In this document: positions 43,284 through 51,126 of the stretch, in pieces
How positions within the stretch are numbered: the first letter of the stretch is position 1
How the letters are laid out: the number at the start of each line of letters is the position of its first letter
DNA from: an uncultured Bacteroidales bacterium
GTDB lineage: Bacteria; Bacteroidota; Bacteroidia; Bacteroidales; FEN-979
DNA length: 64,000 nt
Reading direction: 5' to 3'
Assembly: GCA_903875045.1 (NCBI GenBank)
Contig: CAIQUS010000093.1
Span: forward strand, 1-64,000
Notes under the pieces: generated by a model
The model's input: the letters and a program-made list of their open reading frames with translations, nothing else
Told to the model about the DNA's origin: nothing
Databases searched by the model: none
Program-made: the position numbers and the translations under genes

Positions 43284-44772
43284 GGAGCTGCAGCTGCGCT
43301 GGCAACAGCGTATCGAATGGATCCAAGGGCAGTCATTCACCATATCCGACTCCCCGCAGGAGCGTGATCAGCGTGTTGAACGCGCACGTAAAGACTATTC
43401 CTTTTTCGTAATGACATACTTTCCACTGCTGGCACCAAAGAAATGCGGTAAGTTTCAACTGGATGCTGCCAATTATCTCAAGGCAAACGGTGAAACAAAA
43501 GCTTTGTTTGAATGGGCACGCGGCCATGCCAAAAGTTCTCATCTGTCGCTGATGATCCCGCTGTGGTTAAAAATACAGCAGCCCCGAAAGCTCCATGTCA
43601 TGGTACTGGTGTCCAAGAGTGAAGACATGGCCATAAGGCTGCTTTCTGACCTTCAGGCGGAGTTGCAGTACAACCAGGCGTTCATCCATGACTTTGGCCC
43701 ACAAATGCGGTCAGGCAGTTGGGCTGAAGGCGAATTTCATACCACTGACGGTAGTTTGTTCGTGGCCGTGGGACGTGGCCAAAGTCCGCGTGGTTTGAAA
43801 GATCGCGGCAAACGGCCTGATTATATCGTGGTTGATGATATTGACGATGATGAGTTGATCCGCAACCCACGCCGGGTAGGCGAAGCCCTTGACTGGACTC
43901 TCTCTGCTTTGTCCGAAACAATGGAAATGGGACGTGGCAGGTTTGTGATGGTTGGCAATCGCATCGGCAAAGACAGCATCCTGAGCCGGTTCGCCACACG
44001 CCCGGGTGTGCACCACACGATCGTGAATGCCCTGGATAAACATGGCCTTCCGAGCTGGAGCGAAAACTACACTCCGGAGGAGATCCGGATTAGGCGTGAA
44101 TTCATTGGAGAGCGCCGGTTTCAGAAGGAATATATGAACAACCCTATCAACGAGGGCAGTGTATTCCAGAAGAAACATATCCAATACGGTCCGATGCTCG
44201 ACCTGAAATTTTACAAAACCCTGATTTGCTACACCGACCCGAGTTTTAAAAGCTCAGCAACTGCAGACTTCAAGGCAACCATCCTGATCGGGAAAACCCC
44301 GGAAGGGCACTTTCATGTGATCAAAGCCTTTGCTGATCAAACATCGGTGATGCAGATGGTATCCTGGCATTACTCGATCATGGAGCATGTAAACGGGAAA
44401 GTACCGGTGCTGTATTATATGGAAAGCAATTTCCTGCAGGAGCTGCTTCTTGATGAATTCAAGAAAGCCGGGAACATCAGCGGCCAGCAGATCCCCATCC
44501 GGGGCGATGCACGTAAAAAACCCGACAAATTTGCCAGGGTAGAAGCCATGCAGCCCATTTTTGAACGTGGGTTGATTACCATGAATGAAAAGGAGAAGGA
44601 TACCCCCGGGATGATGGTACTGGAGGAGCAGTTGCTTATGTTCGAGAAGGGCAGCAAGAGCCACGACGATGCTCCCGATGCCCTTGAGGGGGCGATATGG
44701 CTGCTGTCACAAAGAACCCGTGCATCAAATGCGCAATACATGGTAGGTAAACGTGAAAACCGTCACTATTAA
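43261..44772 (+). CDS. Large terminase subunit, gp28-like
   Basis: A 503-residue packaging motor with an ATPase and a nuclease domain. A variant Walker A is seen in ARGHAKSSH, Walker B in DYIVVDDIDDDEL, and nuclease aspartates in ICYTDPSFKSSATADFKATI and KSHDDAPDALEGAIWLL. It pumps DNA into the head and cuts at headful packaging, as in Mu. Confidence 0.9.
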   Translation: MANFRGNKELQLRWQQRIEWIQGQSFTISDSPQERDQRVERARKDYSFFVMTYFPLLAPKKCGKFQLDAANYLKANGETKALFEWARGHAKSSHLSLMIPLWLKIQQPRKLHVMVLVSKSEDMAIRLLSDLQAELQYNQAFIHDFGPQMRSGSWAEGEFHTTDGSLFVAVGRGQSPRGLKDRGKRPDYIVVDDIDDDELIRNPRRVGEALDWTLSALSETMEMGRGRFVMVGNRIGKDSILSRFATRPGVHHTIVNALDKHGLPSWSENYTPEEIRIRREFIGERRFQKEYMNNPINEGSVFQKKHIQYGPMLDLKFYKTLICYTDPSFKSSATADFKATILIGKTPEGHFHVIKAFADQTSVMQMVSWHYSIMEHVNGKVPVLYYMESNFLQELLLDEFKKAGNISGQQIPIRGDARKKPDKFARVEAMQPIFERGLITMNEKEKDTPGMMVLEEQLLMFEKGSKSHDDAPDALEGAIWLLSQRTRASNAQYMVGKRENRHY

Positions 44773-44781
44773 AACCGAAAT

Positions 44782-45036
44782 ATGATTTTACAGATTTTCA
44801 ATTACACCATTGACCTGAAAAAAAAGTGGTTTGAATTCAGATTGAAGATGGCCATCAGGGAAGCCAACCGAAACGCACGGCTGTTTAATAAAAAATATAT
44901 GGTGGTTGTGTTTAGCGGCAAACCCTTGGTTTATCAGAAATCTCAAGTAAAAGGCCTGATCAAACGCCGTGTATTTTTTAAAAAAGGGGTGAAAATTGAA
45001 CATATTGAAAAAAGGGCCTATTACACAACAACATAA
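44782..45036 (+). CDS. Small basic phage protein of unknown function
   Basis: An 84-residue, strongly basic protein (MAIREANRNARLFNKKYMVV, VFFKKGVKIEHIEKRAYYTT). It lies between the terminase and gp36-like genes, 9 and 6 bp away. The pattern is common in Bacteroidota Mu-like phages, but the function is not known to me. Confidence 0.6.
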   Translation: MILQIFNYTIDLKKKWFEFRLKMAIREANRNARLFNKKYMVVVFSGKPLVYQKSQVKGLIKRRVFFKKGVKIEHIEKRAYYTTT

Positions 45037-45042
45037 CCAGCT

Positions 45043-45513
45043 ATGTTTTTAGAACAAACAGAACTTAAATCTGCGCTGTATGAATATCAGCTCAGTGAGA
45101 TCACAGAGTCAGATCCGGATATTGTCGCTATGGCCATATCGGCTGCCGTTGAAGAGATGAAAAGCTATCTGTCACCAAATAATCAGGTGCGATGGAATGA
45201 CGGCAGAACCAGGTATGATATCGTTGGCATTTTTGCAGCAACCGGAACCGAGCGTAACCCGCTTATCCTTGAGCTGTGTAAAAGCATGGCTGTTTATTAC
45301 ATCTGCCGGTTGTCAAACGTGGACATCATTGAGGAAAAGTTGCAGAAGCGATACGATCGGGCGATTGACTGGCTCGAAAAGGTATCTGGCACCGGAAAGT
45401 CAGCCGGTGCGCCTGCATTGAACCCCGAATTGCCGGTACTTATCATTGACCCGGAAAGCGACCAGGCTTTATCCTTTCGGTTTGGTAGCCGGGAGAAGTT
45501 TAATCATGAATGA
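45043..45513 (+). CDS. gp36-like head-tail protein (DUF1320)
   Basis: A 156-residue protein that begins with a helical region (SDPDIVAMAISAAVEEMKSY) and a KSMAVYYICRL helix with DRAIDWLEKVSGTGKSAGAP, a pattern of Mu gp36 (DUF1320), a neck or connector component. In Mu, gp36 is located farther from the terminase, so the order has changed. Confidence 0.65.
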   Translation: MFLEQTELKSALYEYQLSEITESDPDIVAMAISAAVEEMKSYLSPNNQVRWNDGRTRYDIVGIFAATGTERNPLILELCKSMAVYYICRLSNVDIIEEKLQKRYDRAIDWLEKVSGTGKSAGAPALNPELPVLIIDPESDQALSFRFGSREKFNHE

Positions 45514-45551
45514 AACATCATTGAAATGTCATTTAATCTCATCTACAACCA

Positions 45552-46763
45552 ATGACCACAAACAAAAAGGCACGCACAGCCGTCAACCTTAAAAGCGCTG
45601 CCACAAGTCAGCAAATTGCTAAAAACCGCAAGGATGGTTATTTTGCTAAAATCGCACCAAAGGCCATCAGTCAGACGCGCAGCGACATTGCCATCTGGAA
45701 GGCAGCGCTAAGGCAAGCCATGCTGATTGACAATCCGAAAAGATATAAGTTACACAACCTATACAAGGACATTCAGTTTGACTCACTGCTCACCTCGCAG
45801 ATTGAAAACCGGAAAATGCAGACCCTTGGAGCATCCTTTACCTTGAAGGACCAGAGCGGAAATATCAATGAGGAAGTAACCGCACTAATCAAATCATCAC
45901 GGTTTTATTATGACCTGGTGAAAAATATGCTCGATGCTGTGTATGCTGGCACTACGGTGGTCGAATTCATATCTGATGCCAATGGCCTGCGCGTGATCAC
46001 ACTCCCGCGCAACAACATCCAACCCGAAAAGGGGGTTCTGCTTTTTGATGAAACTGCAGATAGCGGCATTGATTTCCGGGTTGCAAAGGAATATGGCACA
46101 TGGTTATTAGAGTTTGGTGAACCGACTGATTTCGGACTGCTCAATAAAACCATTCCGCATGTTCTGTTTAAGAGGTTCGCCCAAAGCTGCTGGAGTGAAC
46201 TTTGCGAAATTTACGGGATACCTCCCAGGGTAATGACAACCAATACCGGGGATCCGGTGATGCTTACCAGGGCAGAGTCGATGATGCGCGATATGGGCGC
46301 TGCCGCCTGGTTCATTATCGATGAAACTGAAAAGTTTGAGTTCGCCAAAGGATCTGACACCAACGGTGATGTTTACAGCAACCTGATCAGGCTTTGCAAT
46401 AACGAAATGTCGCTGCTGATCAGCGGGGCGGTTATAGGCCAGGATACAAAAAACGGCAACGAGAGCAAAGAGACCATATCCATCAGCATGTACCACAATC
46501 TGGTGAATGCTGATAAAAGGATGGTTGAAGGTTACTTTAACTCGGTGGTACTTCCGGCACTGTTCCTCATTGGGGCTATTCCCGATGGTTTATTGTTTGA
46601 ATTCGCCCCCCAGGAGGATATCTCAGCACTGTGGAAGATGACCAACGAAGCCATGCAGTACATGGATGTGGACCCGGAGTGGGTTAAAAACAAGTTCGGT
46701 ATTGAAGTACTTGGAACGAAAACACAAACCCCGGGAAAGGCAGCCTTAAGTTTTTTCGACTAA
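45552..46763 (+). CDS. Portal protein, DUF935/gp29-like
   Basis: A 403-residue portal that forms the DNA gate of the head. Seen: RKMQTLGASFTLKDQSG, FAQSCWSELCEIYGIPPRVM, AAAWFIIDETEKFEFAKGSD and LISGAVIGQDTKNGNESKET, all typical of the DUF935 family. The frame ends AGT TTT TTC GAC TAA: the T-TTT-TTC heptamer at 46751-46757 is followed by a hairpin, and the next gene continues in -1. Confidence 0.9.
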   Translation: MTTNKKARTAVNLKSAATSQQIAKNRKDGYFAKIAPKAISQTRSDIAIWKAALRQAMLIDNPKRYKLHNLYKDIQFDSLLTSQIENRKMQTLGASFTLKDQSGNINEEVTALIKSSRFYYDLVKNMLDAVYAGTTVVEFISDANGLRVITLPRNNIQPEKGVLLFDETADSGIDFRVAKEYGTWLLEFGEPTDFGLLNKTIPHVLFKRFAQSCWSELCEIYGIPPRVMTTNTGDPVMLTRAESMMRDMGAAAWFIIDETEKFEFAKGSDTNGDVYSNLIRLCNNEMSLLISGAVIGQDTKNGNESKETISISMYHNLVNADKRMVEGYFNSVVLPALFLIGAIPDGLLFEFAPQEDISALWKMTNEAMQYMDVDPEWVKNKFGIEVLGTKTQTPGKAALSFFD

Positions 46764-46779
46764 GCCCCTTTGAGGGGCT
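46751..46779 (+). promoter_or_regulatory. Candidate -1 frameshift signal at the end of the portal gene
   Basis: Heptamer T-TTT-TTC (46751-46757), a 5-nt spacer, then AGCCCCT-TTG-AGGGGCT (46763-46779), a 7-bp stem with a 3-nt loop. The zero-frame stop TAA (46761-46763) lies between them. The -1 frame is open and runs into the MuF head protein. Spacing and order are those of a textbook -1 frameshift site. Confidence 0.55.
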
Positions 46780-46798
46780 GCACAGTCATCTCAGCCAT

Positions 46799-48121
46799 TT
46801 GTACCATGTCGGTTGCAGTTGCCATCCGGTACAACTTGCTGCAGGCAGCCAGGACACTCCACGGTTCAACAAGAAGATATTCGATGCCGCTACCAGGCAC
46901 GTTTACAACAAAAAGGAGTACAATTCAGGCATGCTCAAGGATAAGGCCATGAAGGCGCTATTAGCCGAAACAAACAGGGCGCTGGGCAATGCTGTTGATC
47001 ATGGACTCAAGGGAAATATGCCCCCGGCTGAAATGGTCAGTAAACTGCAAAATGATGTGTTCGTTTTCTCTGCCTGTAAAACGCATATTGAACTCAAAGA
47101 GGTTGGCGCTAAACTGATCGATGAGAATGGCAAGATCAGGAGTTATCAGAAATTCAGCCAGGAGGTGGAAGCCATTCATAAGCAATACAATGAGAACTAC
47201 CTTCAGGCGGAATACATCTTTGCCATTTCTTCTGCCGAGATGGCTGCCAAATGGAACCAGTTTACGCAGGATGGCGACCGGTACAACCTCCAGTACCGAA
47301 CTGCCCAGGATGACCGGGTGAGGGATGCACATGCAAAACTGGCAGGTACCACCCTGCCCGTTACCGATCCTTTCTGGGATTCATATTTCCCGCCCAACGG
47401 ATGGCGCTGCAGGTGTACCACCGTTCAGGTACTGAAGGAAAAGTACCCGGTAGATAATTCCACTGAAGCGATCAAGAATGCCGATGCTGCCACAGTTCAG
47501 ATAGATTCAAAAGGCCGGAACCGGGGTGAGATGTTCCGGTTCAATCCTGGGAAGCAACAAGTGATCTTCCCACCGAACCATCCGTATTACAAAGTAAAGC
47601 AAGGAATTTCATCAATTGTCAATTCACTGATCAAAGACAATAGTATGTCCGGTTTTGAAACGGTAAAATCGTTTGATAATGGAGGGGAAGTCGCCGTTCA
47701 TGATTTGGTTAACAGAAAGGCTGGAGACTATCAGGATGTACTAACGATCTGCACTCATTTTGCAAAGGGAGGCAGTAAAACAAAGATATTGCCTCAGGTA
47801 CACTTCAAAAATCCCTTATATAAAAGTCTCTATGGAGATTTGATTGGGACACCTTTTGAAAACAAGTGTCCTGATTTTAAAGTTGAAAATCATTTTTATG
47901 AATATGAGAGTCATTCACGCCCTTTTAAACCAAATAAGGTCCGCAAGATGATATCCCGTGGCATTGAACAATCATCAAGAATCGTAATTGATAATTCTGA
48001 TGGTGCAACGGATAACTACATTTTGAAAACAATTAAAAACCGGCTAAGGGAGGGACAATTAATAAATGAGGTTTGGCTTTTTGAAAAAGGCATGATTAGG
48101 AGCCTCTATAAAAGACGATAA
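46799..48121 (+). CDS. MuF-type minor head protein with C-terminal nuclease-like domain
   Basis: A 440-residue reading from TTG 46799; the frame is open back through the portal end, so the true start is uncertain (TTG, CTG 46778, or fusion to the portal by frameshift). An N-terminal cysteine/histidine cluster (HVGCSCHPVQL) precedes a helical region and the MuF core: AQDDRVRDAHAKLAGTTLPV, FPPNGWRCRCTTVQVLKEKY. The last 130 residues depart from gp30: CPDFKVENHFYEYESHSRP, then RMISRGIEQ-like and IVIDNSDG segments, resembling the BECR/CdiA-type RNase toxin domains found at the ends of MuF proteins. It may be injected with DNA. No immunity gene is evident. Confidence 0.75.
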   Translation: MYHVGCSCHPVQLAAGSQDTPRFNKKIFDAATRHVYNKKEYNSGMLKDKAMKALLAETNRALGNAVDHGLKGNMPPAEMVSKLQNDVFVFSACKTHIELKEVGAKLIDENGKIRSYQKFSQEVEAIHKQYNENYLQAEYIFAISSAEMAAKWNQFTQDGDRYNLQYRTAQDDRVRDAHAKLAGTTLPVTDPFWDSYFPPNGWRCRCTTVQVLKEKYPVDNSTEAIKNADAATVQIDSKGRNRGEMFRFNPGKQQVIFPPNHPYYKVKQGISSIVNSLIKDNSMSGFETVKSFDNGGEVAVHDLVNRKAGDYQDVLTICTHFAKGGSKTKILPQVHFKNPLYKSLYGDLIGTPFENKCPDFKVENHFYEYESHSRPFKPNKVRKMISRGIEQSSRIVIDNSDGATDNYILKTIKNRLREGQLINEVWLFEKGMIRSLYKRR

Positions 48122-48133
48122 CCCCACATTGCT

Positions 48134-48181
48134 GTGAGGTCTCGCGGGAGCCGAATCCGCAGAATCGACCCCACAAATATA
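48134..48181 (-). promoter_or_regulatory. Antisense -7-like box and hairpin after the MuF gene
   Basis: On the minus strand TATATTTG (48174-48181) is followed at once by GTGGGGTC (48167-48174) that can pair, with one G-U, with GACCTCAC (48134-48141). No TTTG -33 is visible at the right distance. It may start an RNA antisense to the nuclease-like end of the MuF gene, or be a leftover from acquisition of that domain. The 111 bp to the next gene hold nothing else. Confidence 0.3.
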
Positions 48182-48232
48182 CAACCATTTTGCCCGATTT
48201 TTACATACGCTTTAAACTATTTTTAAACGGCA

Positions 48233-48781
48233 ATGAAACACCAGTTCCTGCATAACTTCATAACCGATCTCAAGGTTGAGCTGCTTGATGAGTTTGATAA
48301 GAACTTTGAGCGCAAGGCATTCTTTGATCAGCCCTGGGAAAACACAAAGATGCCCAACCGGCGCGGCTCGCTGATGATGCGCTCCGGAGCACTGCGCAGA
48401 AGCATCAGGGCGACCTCCAATGATACCTCTATCCGGTTTATGTCATCATTGCCTTACGCAGAAATACATAATGAGGGTGGCGTGATCACGGTAACTGAGA
48501 AAATGAAGAAGTACTTCTGGGCCATGTACTACAAAAACTCTAATGCCATCCGGTACGATGTGAAAACCAAATCGGCTGTTTACGATGCCAGGGCACAAAA
48601 ACTGACAAGGGAAGCTGCGTTTTGGAAGAAGATGGCCCTAAAAAAGGTTGGCAGCAAAATCAAGGTTGAGCAGCGGCAGTTTATCGGTCCTCACCGCGAA
48701 GTTGACCAGTGTGTTGAACGGGTGTTCGACCGAAGTATGAAAGAATTTGAAGAGTTCATTTACAAAACCCTGAAAAAATGA
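48233..48781 (+). CDS. Virion morphogenesis protein, gp31/gpG-like
   Basis: A 182-residue protein with the hallmark of the phage virion-morphogenesis (tail completion) family: a basic start, RRGSLMMRSGALRRSIRATS, then LPYAEIHNEGGVITVTEKMK, and the C-terminal QRQFIGPHREVDQCVERVF. It takes part in head completion or head-tail joining. Overlaps the next gene by 4 bp. Confidence 0.75.
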   Translation: MKHQFLHNFITDLKVELLDEFDKNFERKAFFDQPWENTKMPNRRGSLMMRSGALRRSIRATSNDTSIRFMSSLPYAEIHNEGGVITVTEKMKKYFWAMYYKNSNAIRYDVKTKSAVYDARAQKLTREAAFWKKMALKKVGSKIKVEQRQFIGPHREVDQCVERVFDRSMKEFEEFIYKTLKK

Positions 48782-49281
48782 AAACGCTTATTGCAGATTT
48801 GAAAACCCGCCTGGCCACTGTACCCGCGATCAAATATCTTGATGAAGATTGGGGACAATTGGACTACTACAGTCCAAACCAACCGGTAAAGTGGCCGTGT
48901 GTGATCATCGATATTAACCAGGCAGTCTGGAGCAACCAGGGAGAGCATGTACAGATCGGCCTTGCTCAGGTATCTATCCGGGTGGCCGACATGAAGCTGT
49001 CAAATACCAACGTGATGGCCCCGCTTGCACAACGCGCTGCAGCTGCATCAATCTTCGACCTGCTCGCAGCCATCAACCATGTGCTGCATGGCTGGACTGC
49101 CGGTTCGGCCAATGGCCCGCTCACCCGCACCCTCACGCGCAGGGTGAACCGTGACGATGGGATCCGTGAATTTGAAATGCTTTACTCCGTTCAGCTTATC
49201 GACACCTCGGCAAAAATCGAGTTTGATACCATTGAGGTTCCGCCCAGGATAACCGTAACCATAAAAAAACCCACCGGTTAG
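48778..49281 (+). CDS. Tail terminator-like protein, gp37-like
   Basis: A 167-residue protein (NQPVKWPCVIIDINQAVWSN, GLAQVSIRVADMKLSNTN, RDDGIREFEMLYSVQLID) fitting the small alpha/beta tail terminator or neck family found at the Mu gp37 place. Last gene of the rightward late operon; its stop codon TAG lies in the loop of the terminator hairpin. Confidence 0.6.
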   Translation: MKTLIADLKTRLATVPAIKYLDEDWGQLDYYSPNQPVKWPCVIIDINQAVWSNQGEHVQIGLAQVSIRVADMKLSNTNVMAPLAQRAAAASIFDLLAAINHVLHGWTAGSANGPLTRTLTRRVNRDDGIREFEMLYSVQLIDTSAKIEFDTIEVPPRITVTIKKPTG

Positions 49282-49290
49282 GGTGGGTTT
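49267..49290. terminator. Terminator at the end of the rightward late operon
   Basis: AAACCCACC (49267-49275) pairs with GGTGGGTTT (49282-49290), 9 bp with a 6-nt loop, with a run of A before it and T bases after it. It can end rightward late and leftward antirepressor transcripts that converge here. Confidence 0.85.
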
Positions 49291-49313
49291 TGTGGTCGAA
49301 ATTAACTCAGGGG

Positions 49314-49484
49314 TTAATTCATTGAAAAATCATATTTCCAAACAGCCGGAATAACAGGACGAATATCAATCTTTTTTATCTCCATTAATTTTTCATAGGC
49401 CGCCATCTGCCTCTCAAGCGCCCAGGTAAAGCGAGCAAGGTCTTTTTTATCCCAGTCCATAAATTCATTTTTGTCACATTTCAT
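49314..49484 (-). CDS. Small protein downstream of the antirepressor
   Basis: A 56-residue protein (MKCDKNEFMDWDKKDLARFT, WALERQMAAYEKLMEIKKID). Its ATG overlaps the antirepressor stop as ATGA, so the two are translationally coupled. Acidic and helical; not recognised. Confidence 0.6.
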   Translation of the reverse strand: MKCDKNEFMDWDKKDLARFTWALERQMAAYEKLMEIKKIDIRPVIPAVWKYDFSMN

Positions 49485-50323
49485 ACCCCGGCTCCTTTCA
49501 TCAGTTTATCAATGATAGATAGAACATGAGCCGGTTTCTGCTTAAATAATTTCACTGCGTCAATAATAGACAGTATTTCATCACTGGTAAAGTGGTAAGT
49601 ATAAGTCGTTGCGCCTTCGCCTTTTTCAATACGGAATAGGTCACGATAAAGTGTCGCAATTTTCTCATAACGAATTTCCAGTGTTGTGCGTTTGAGTAAA
49701 GCTTCAATCCACTGCATGTTGGCGAACCACAGTGACACTTTACCATCCTGAATCTTCATACAGTTTTTTGCACCGTAAGCTTCAGCATAGGTTGATCCGC
49801 TTCCCCCATTGTAACCCAAAAACTTCATGATCCCACTCATCGAATAATATAGAACACCGTTGGAATAGTACCCTTTTACGGTCATGGAACCAAGTTTAGC
49901 AATGAATATCTGGTTTTCGGCATGTGCTGCACTATCAGAAATGGTCTTCTGTTCCATAGCATTTTTCATTGCTTTATGAAAAACAGTTCTGTAAACGTCA
50001 AAAACTGCTTTTACCTTTTTTGCAACGAAGAATTCCATGCACTCAACTGAAAGCATAAAAATTTCAGTCGGACGGCCTCCTTTTGGGTTTTCCGCATTTT
50101 TGCGTAAAACCTGATAATCATCATCTTCCATAAATGATGACTTCAAAACCCTAACGGCTTCTTCTTTTCGCTTATAGGCGAGTGGCCATACTTCATCAAG
50201 ATTGACTGGAAACTCTTTACCAGATTGATTTAATTCTAAGATTTTTAGAAAATAGGTTTTCATATGTTCCGGAGCGGAACCTTGGTGCAGGCTCATGGCC
50301 TGATTAACTTCTGCTGTTGTCAT
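49481..50323 (-). CDS. Phage antirepressor-type protein (AntA/AntB or Rha-like N-terminus)
   Basis: A 280-residue protein started at ATG 50323; a longer frame open from 50410 runs through the structured leader and its N-terminal residues are leader sequence, so I reject it. Residues about 30-120 (NLDEVWPLAYKRKEEAVRVL, DDYQVLRKNAENPKGGRPTE, MLSVECMEFFVAKKVKAVFD) follow the AntA/AntB antirepressor pattern. The second half (YYSNGVLYYSMSGIMKFLGY) may be a second DNA-binding module. Antirepressors switch the phage by binding repressors. Its own promoter and leader lie upstream; it is convergent with the rightward late genes. Confidence 0.65.
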   Translation of the reverse strand: MTTAEVNQAMSLHQGSAPEHMKTYFLKILELNQSGKEFPVNLDEVWPLAYKRKEEAVRVLKSSFMEDDDYQVLRKNAENPKGGRPTEIFMLSVECMEFFVAKKVKAVFDVYRTVFHKAMKNAMEQKTISDSAAHAENQIFIAKLGSMTVKGYYSNGVLYYSMSGIMKFLGYNGGSGSTYAEAYGAKNCMKIQDGKVSLWFANMQWIEALLKRTTLEIRYEKIATLYRDLFRIEKGEGATTYTYHFTSDEILSIIDAVKLFKQKPAHVLSIIDKLMKGAGV

Positions 50324-50342
50324 AGCACAGTTGTTTTTATGG

Positions 50343-50423
50343 CGAAGCCCCGGTGGGGTGTGACAACACTGATCAGGGATCAGGCTCCAGGTTGTTACCA
50401 ACTCTGACACCCTCGGGGCTTCG
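50343..50423 (-). ncRNA. Structured leader RNA of the antirepressor gene
   Basis: Between the promoter at 50469-50501 and the ATG at 50323 the minus-strand RNA can form a closed multi-branch structure. Outer stem: CGAAGCCCCG pairs CGGGGCTTCG (50414-50423 with 50343-50352, 10 bp), prolonged by GGGTGT/ACACCC (50407-50412 with 50356-50361). Inside are GTTG-GTAA-CAAC (50391-50402), a hairpin with a GNRA tetraloop, and TGATC-CCT-GATCA (50370-50382). The structure ends 20 nt before the start codon. It has no T-run, so it is not a terminator. A cis-acting control element is inferred. Confidence 0.6.
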
Positions 50424-50468
50424 TTTCGTTTGTTTGTAGGGAATTACCCCTGATAGTGTTGTCGGGGG

Positions 50469-50501
50469 CAAATATACAACAGAAAACAATAATCTGACAA
50501 A
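50469..50501 (-). promoter_or_regulatory. Promoter of the antirepressor transcript
   Basis: On the minus strand, TTTG (50498-50501), 21 bp, then TATATTTG (50469-50476). Just downstream is GACAACACTATCAGG (50449-50463), whose inverted near-copy CCTGATCAGTGTTGTC is read on the same strand at 50362-50377. The pair may be an operator or a switch in the leader fold. Confidence 0.6.
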
Positions 50502-50522
50502 GAGCGATTAAATTTTATTAAC

Positions 50523-50744
50523 TCATGATTGTTTACAAGGCTGATCTTTCTCCTGTTCGGCCTTTAATTGTCGGATAATAGGAATTGAAAGGTAAGTATA
50601 GAGTGTGGTAAGACTGATATGATACTTCGGCCTGATGAAGTTCCGGTAAACAAAAGCCGTGGAGATGCCTGGTTTCTTTTCCTGACAATACAACTCAACG
50701 ATTTCTTTCATCTGTTTAAGTTTGTTTCTCCGGTTATAGGCCAT
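50523..50744 (-). CDS. Small basic HTH-like phage protein, possible late regulator
   Basis: A 73-residue protein from ATG 50744. It is basic (AYNRRNKLKQMKEIVELYCQ) and has a helix-turn-helix-like stretch (FVYRNFIRPKYHISLTTLYT). It is the last gene of the leftward early/middle operon, the place where Mu has its late-gene activators Mor and C. This makes it a candidate for the factor that binds the palindromes at 42719-42758, but that is inference. Confidence 0.5.
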   Translation of the reverse strand: MAYNRRNKLKQMKEIVELYCQEKKPGISTAFVYRNFIRPKYHISLTTLYTYLSIPIIRQLKAEQEKDQPCKQS

Positions 50745-50745
50745 G

Positions 50746-51126
50746 TTACGCAGTTTGATGAACGATTTCGCTGACGATGAATTCTCCGAGGTTTTTTTCG
50801 TAAGGCCATGCACTCAGATTGATCTCCACCAGCATGGCCTCCATTGCCCAGGCTTGAGCCATGTCGAGCGATAACTTAACGGTTGGTTTGATGGAAAGCA
50901 TCTTTTTGCGTACACGGTTTTCGTAGATTGCCCACAAAAGGTAAAAGATCGCCTTGCTATCAATGTCGAATAATCGCAAGTTGGCAAGGTATCTGCTCAT
51001 GATCCTGCCCAGGGCAGCAAGCTGCTCCCTGCTCAGGTTGATCTCCACCTTCTTCATCACCATGGCCACCTCAATCATGCGGCCTCTGGTTTGATCTTCC
51101 TGCTGCTGTCTGGTCAGTTGTCCCAT
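50746..51126 (-). CDS. Early phage protein of unknown function
   Basis: A 126-residue, helical protein (MKKVEINLSREQLAALGRIM, FDIDSKAIFYLLWAIYENRV, LDMAQAWAMEAMLVEINLSA). Not recognised. It overlaps the gene before it by 13 bp and precedes the small HTH-like gene by 1 bp, so it belongs to the same operon. Confidence 0.6.
   Translation of the reverse strand: MGQLTRQQQEDQTRGRMIEVAMVMKKVEINLSREQLAALGRIMSRYLANLRLFDIDSKAIFYLLWAIYENRVRKKMLSIKPTVKLSLDMAQAWAMEAMLVEINLSAWPYEKNLGEFIVSEIVHQTA

Noticed and set aside
50324-50410. Extended N-terminus of the antirepressor (29 residues)
   Set aside because: It is the structured leader read through; the ATG at 50323 starts the conserved domain.
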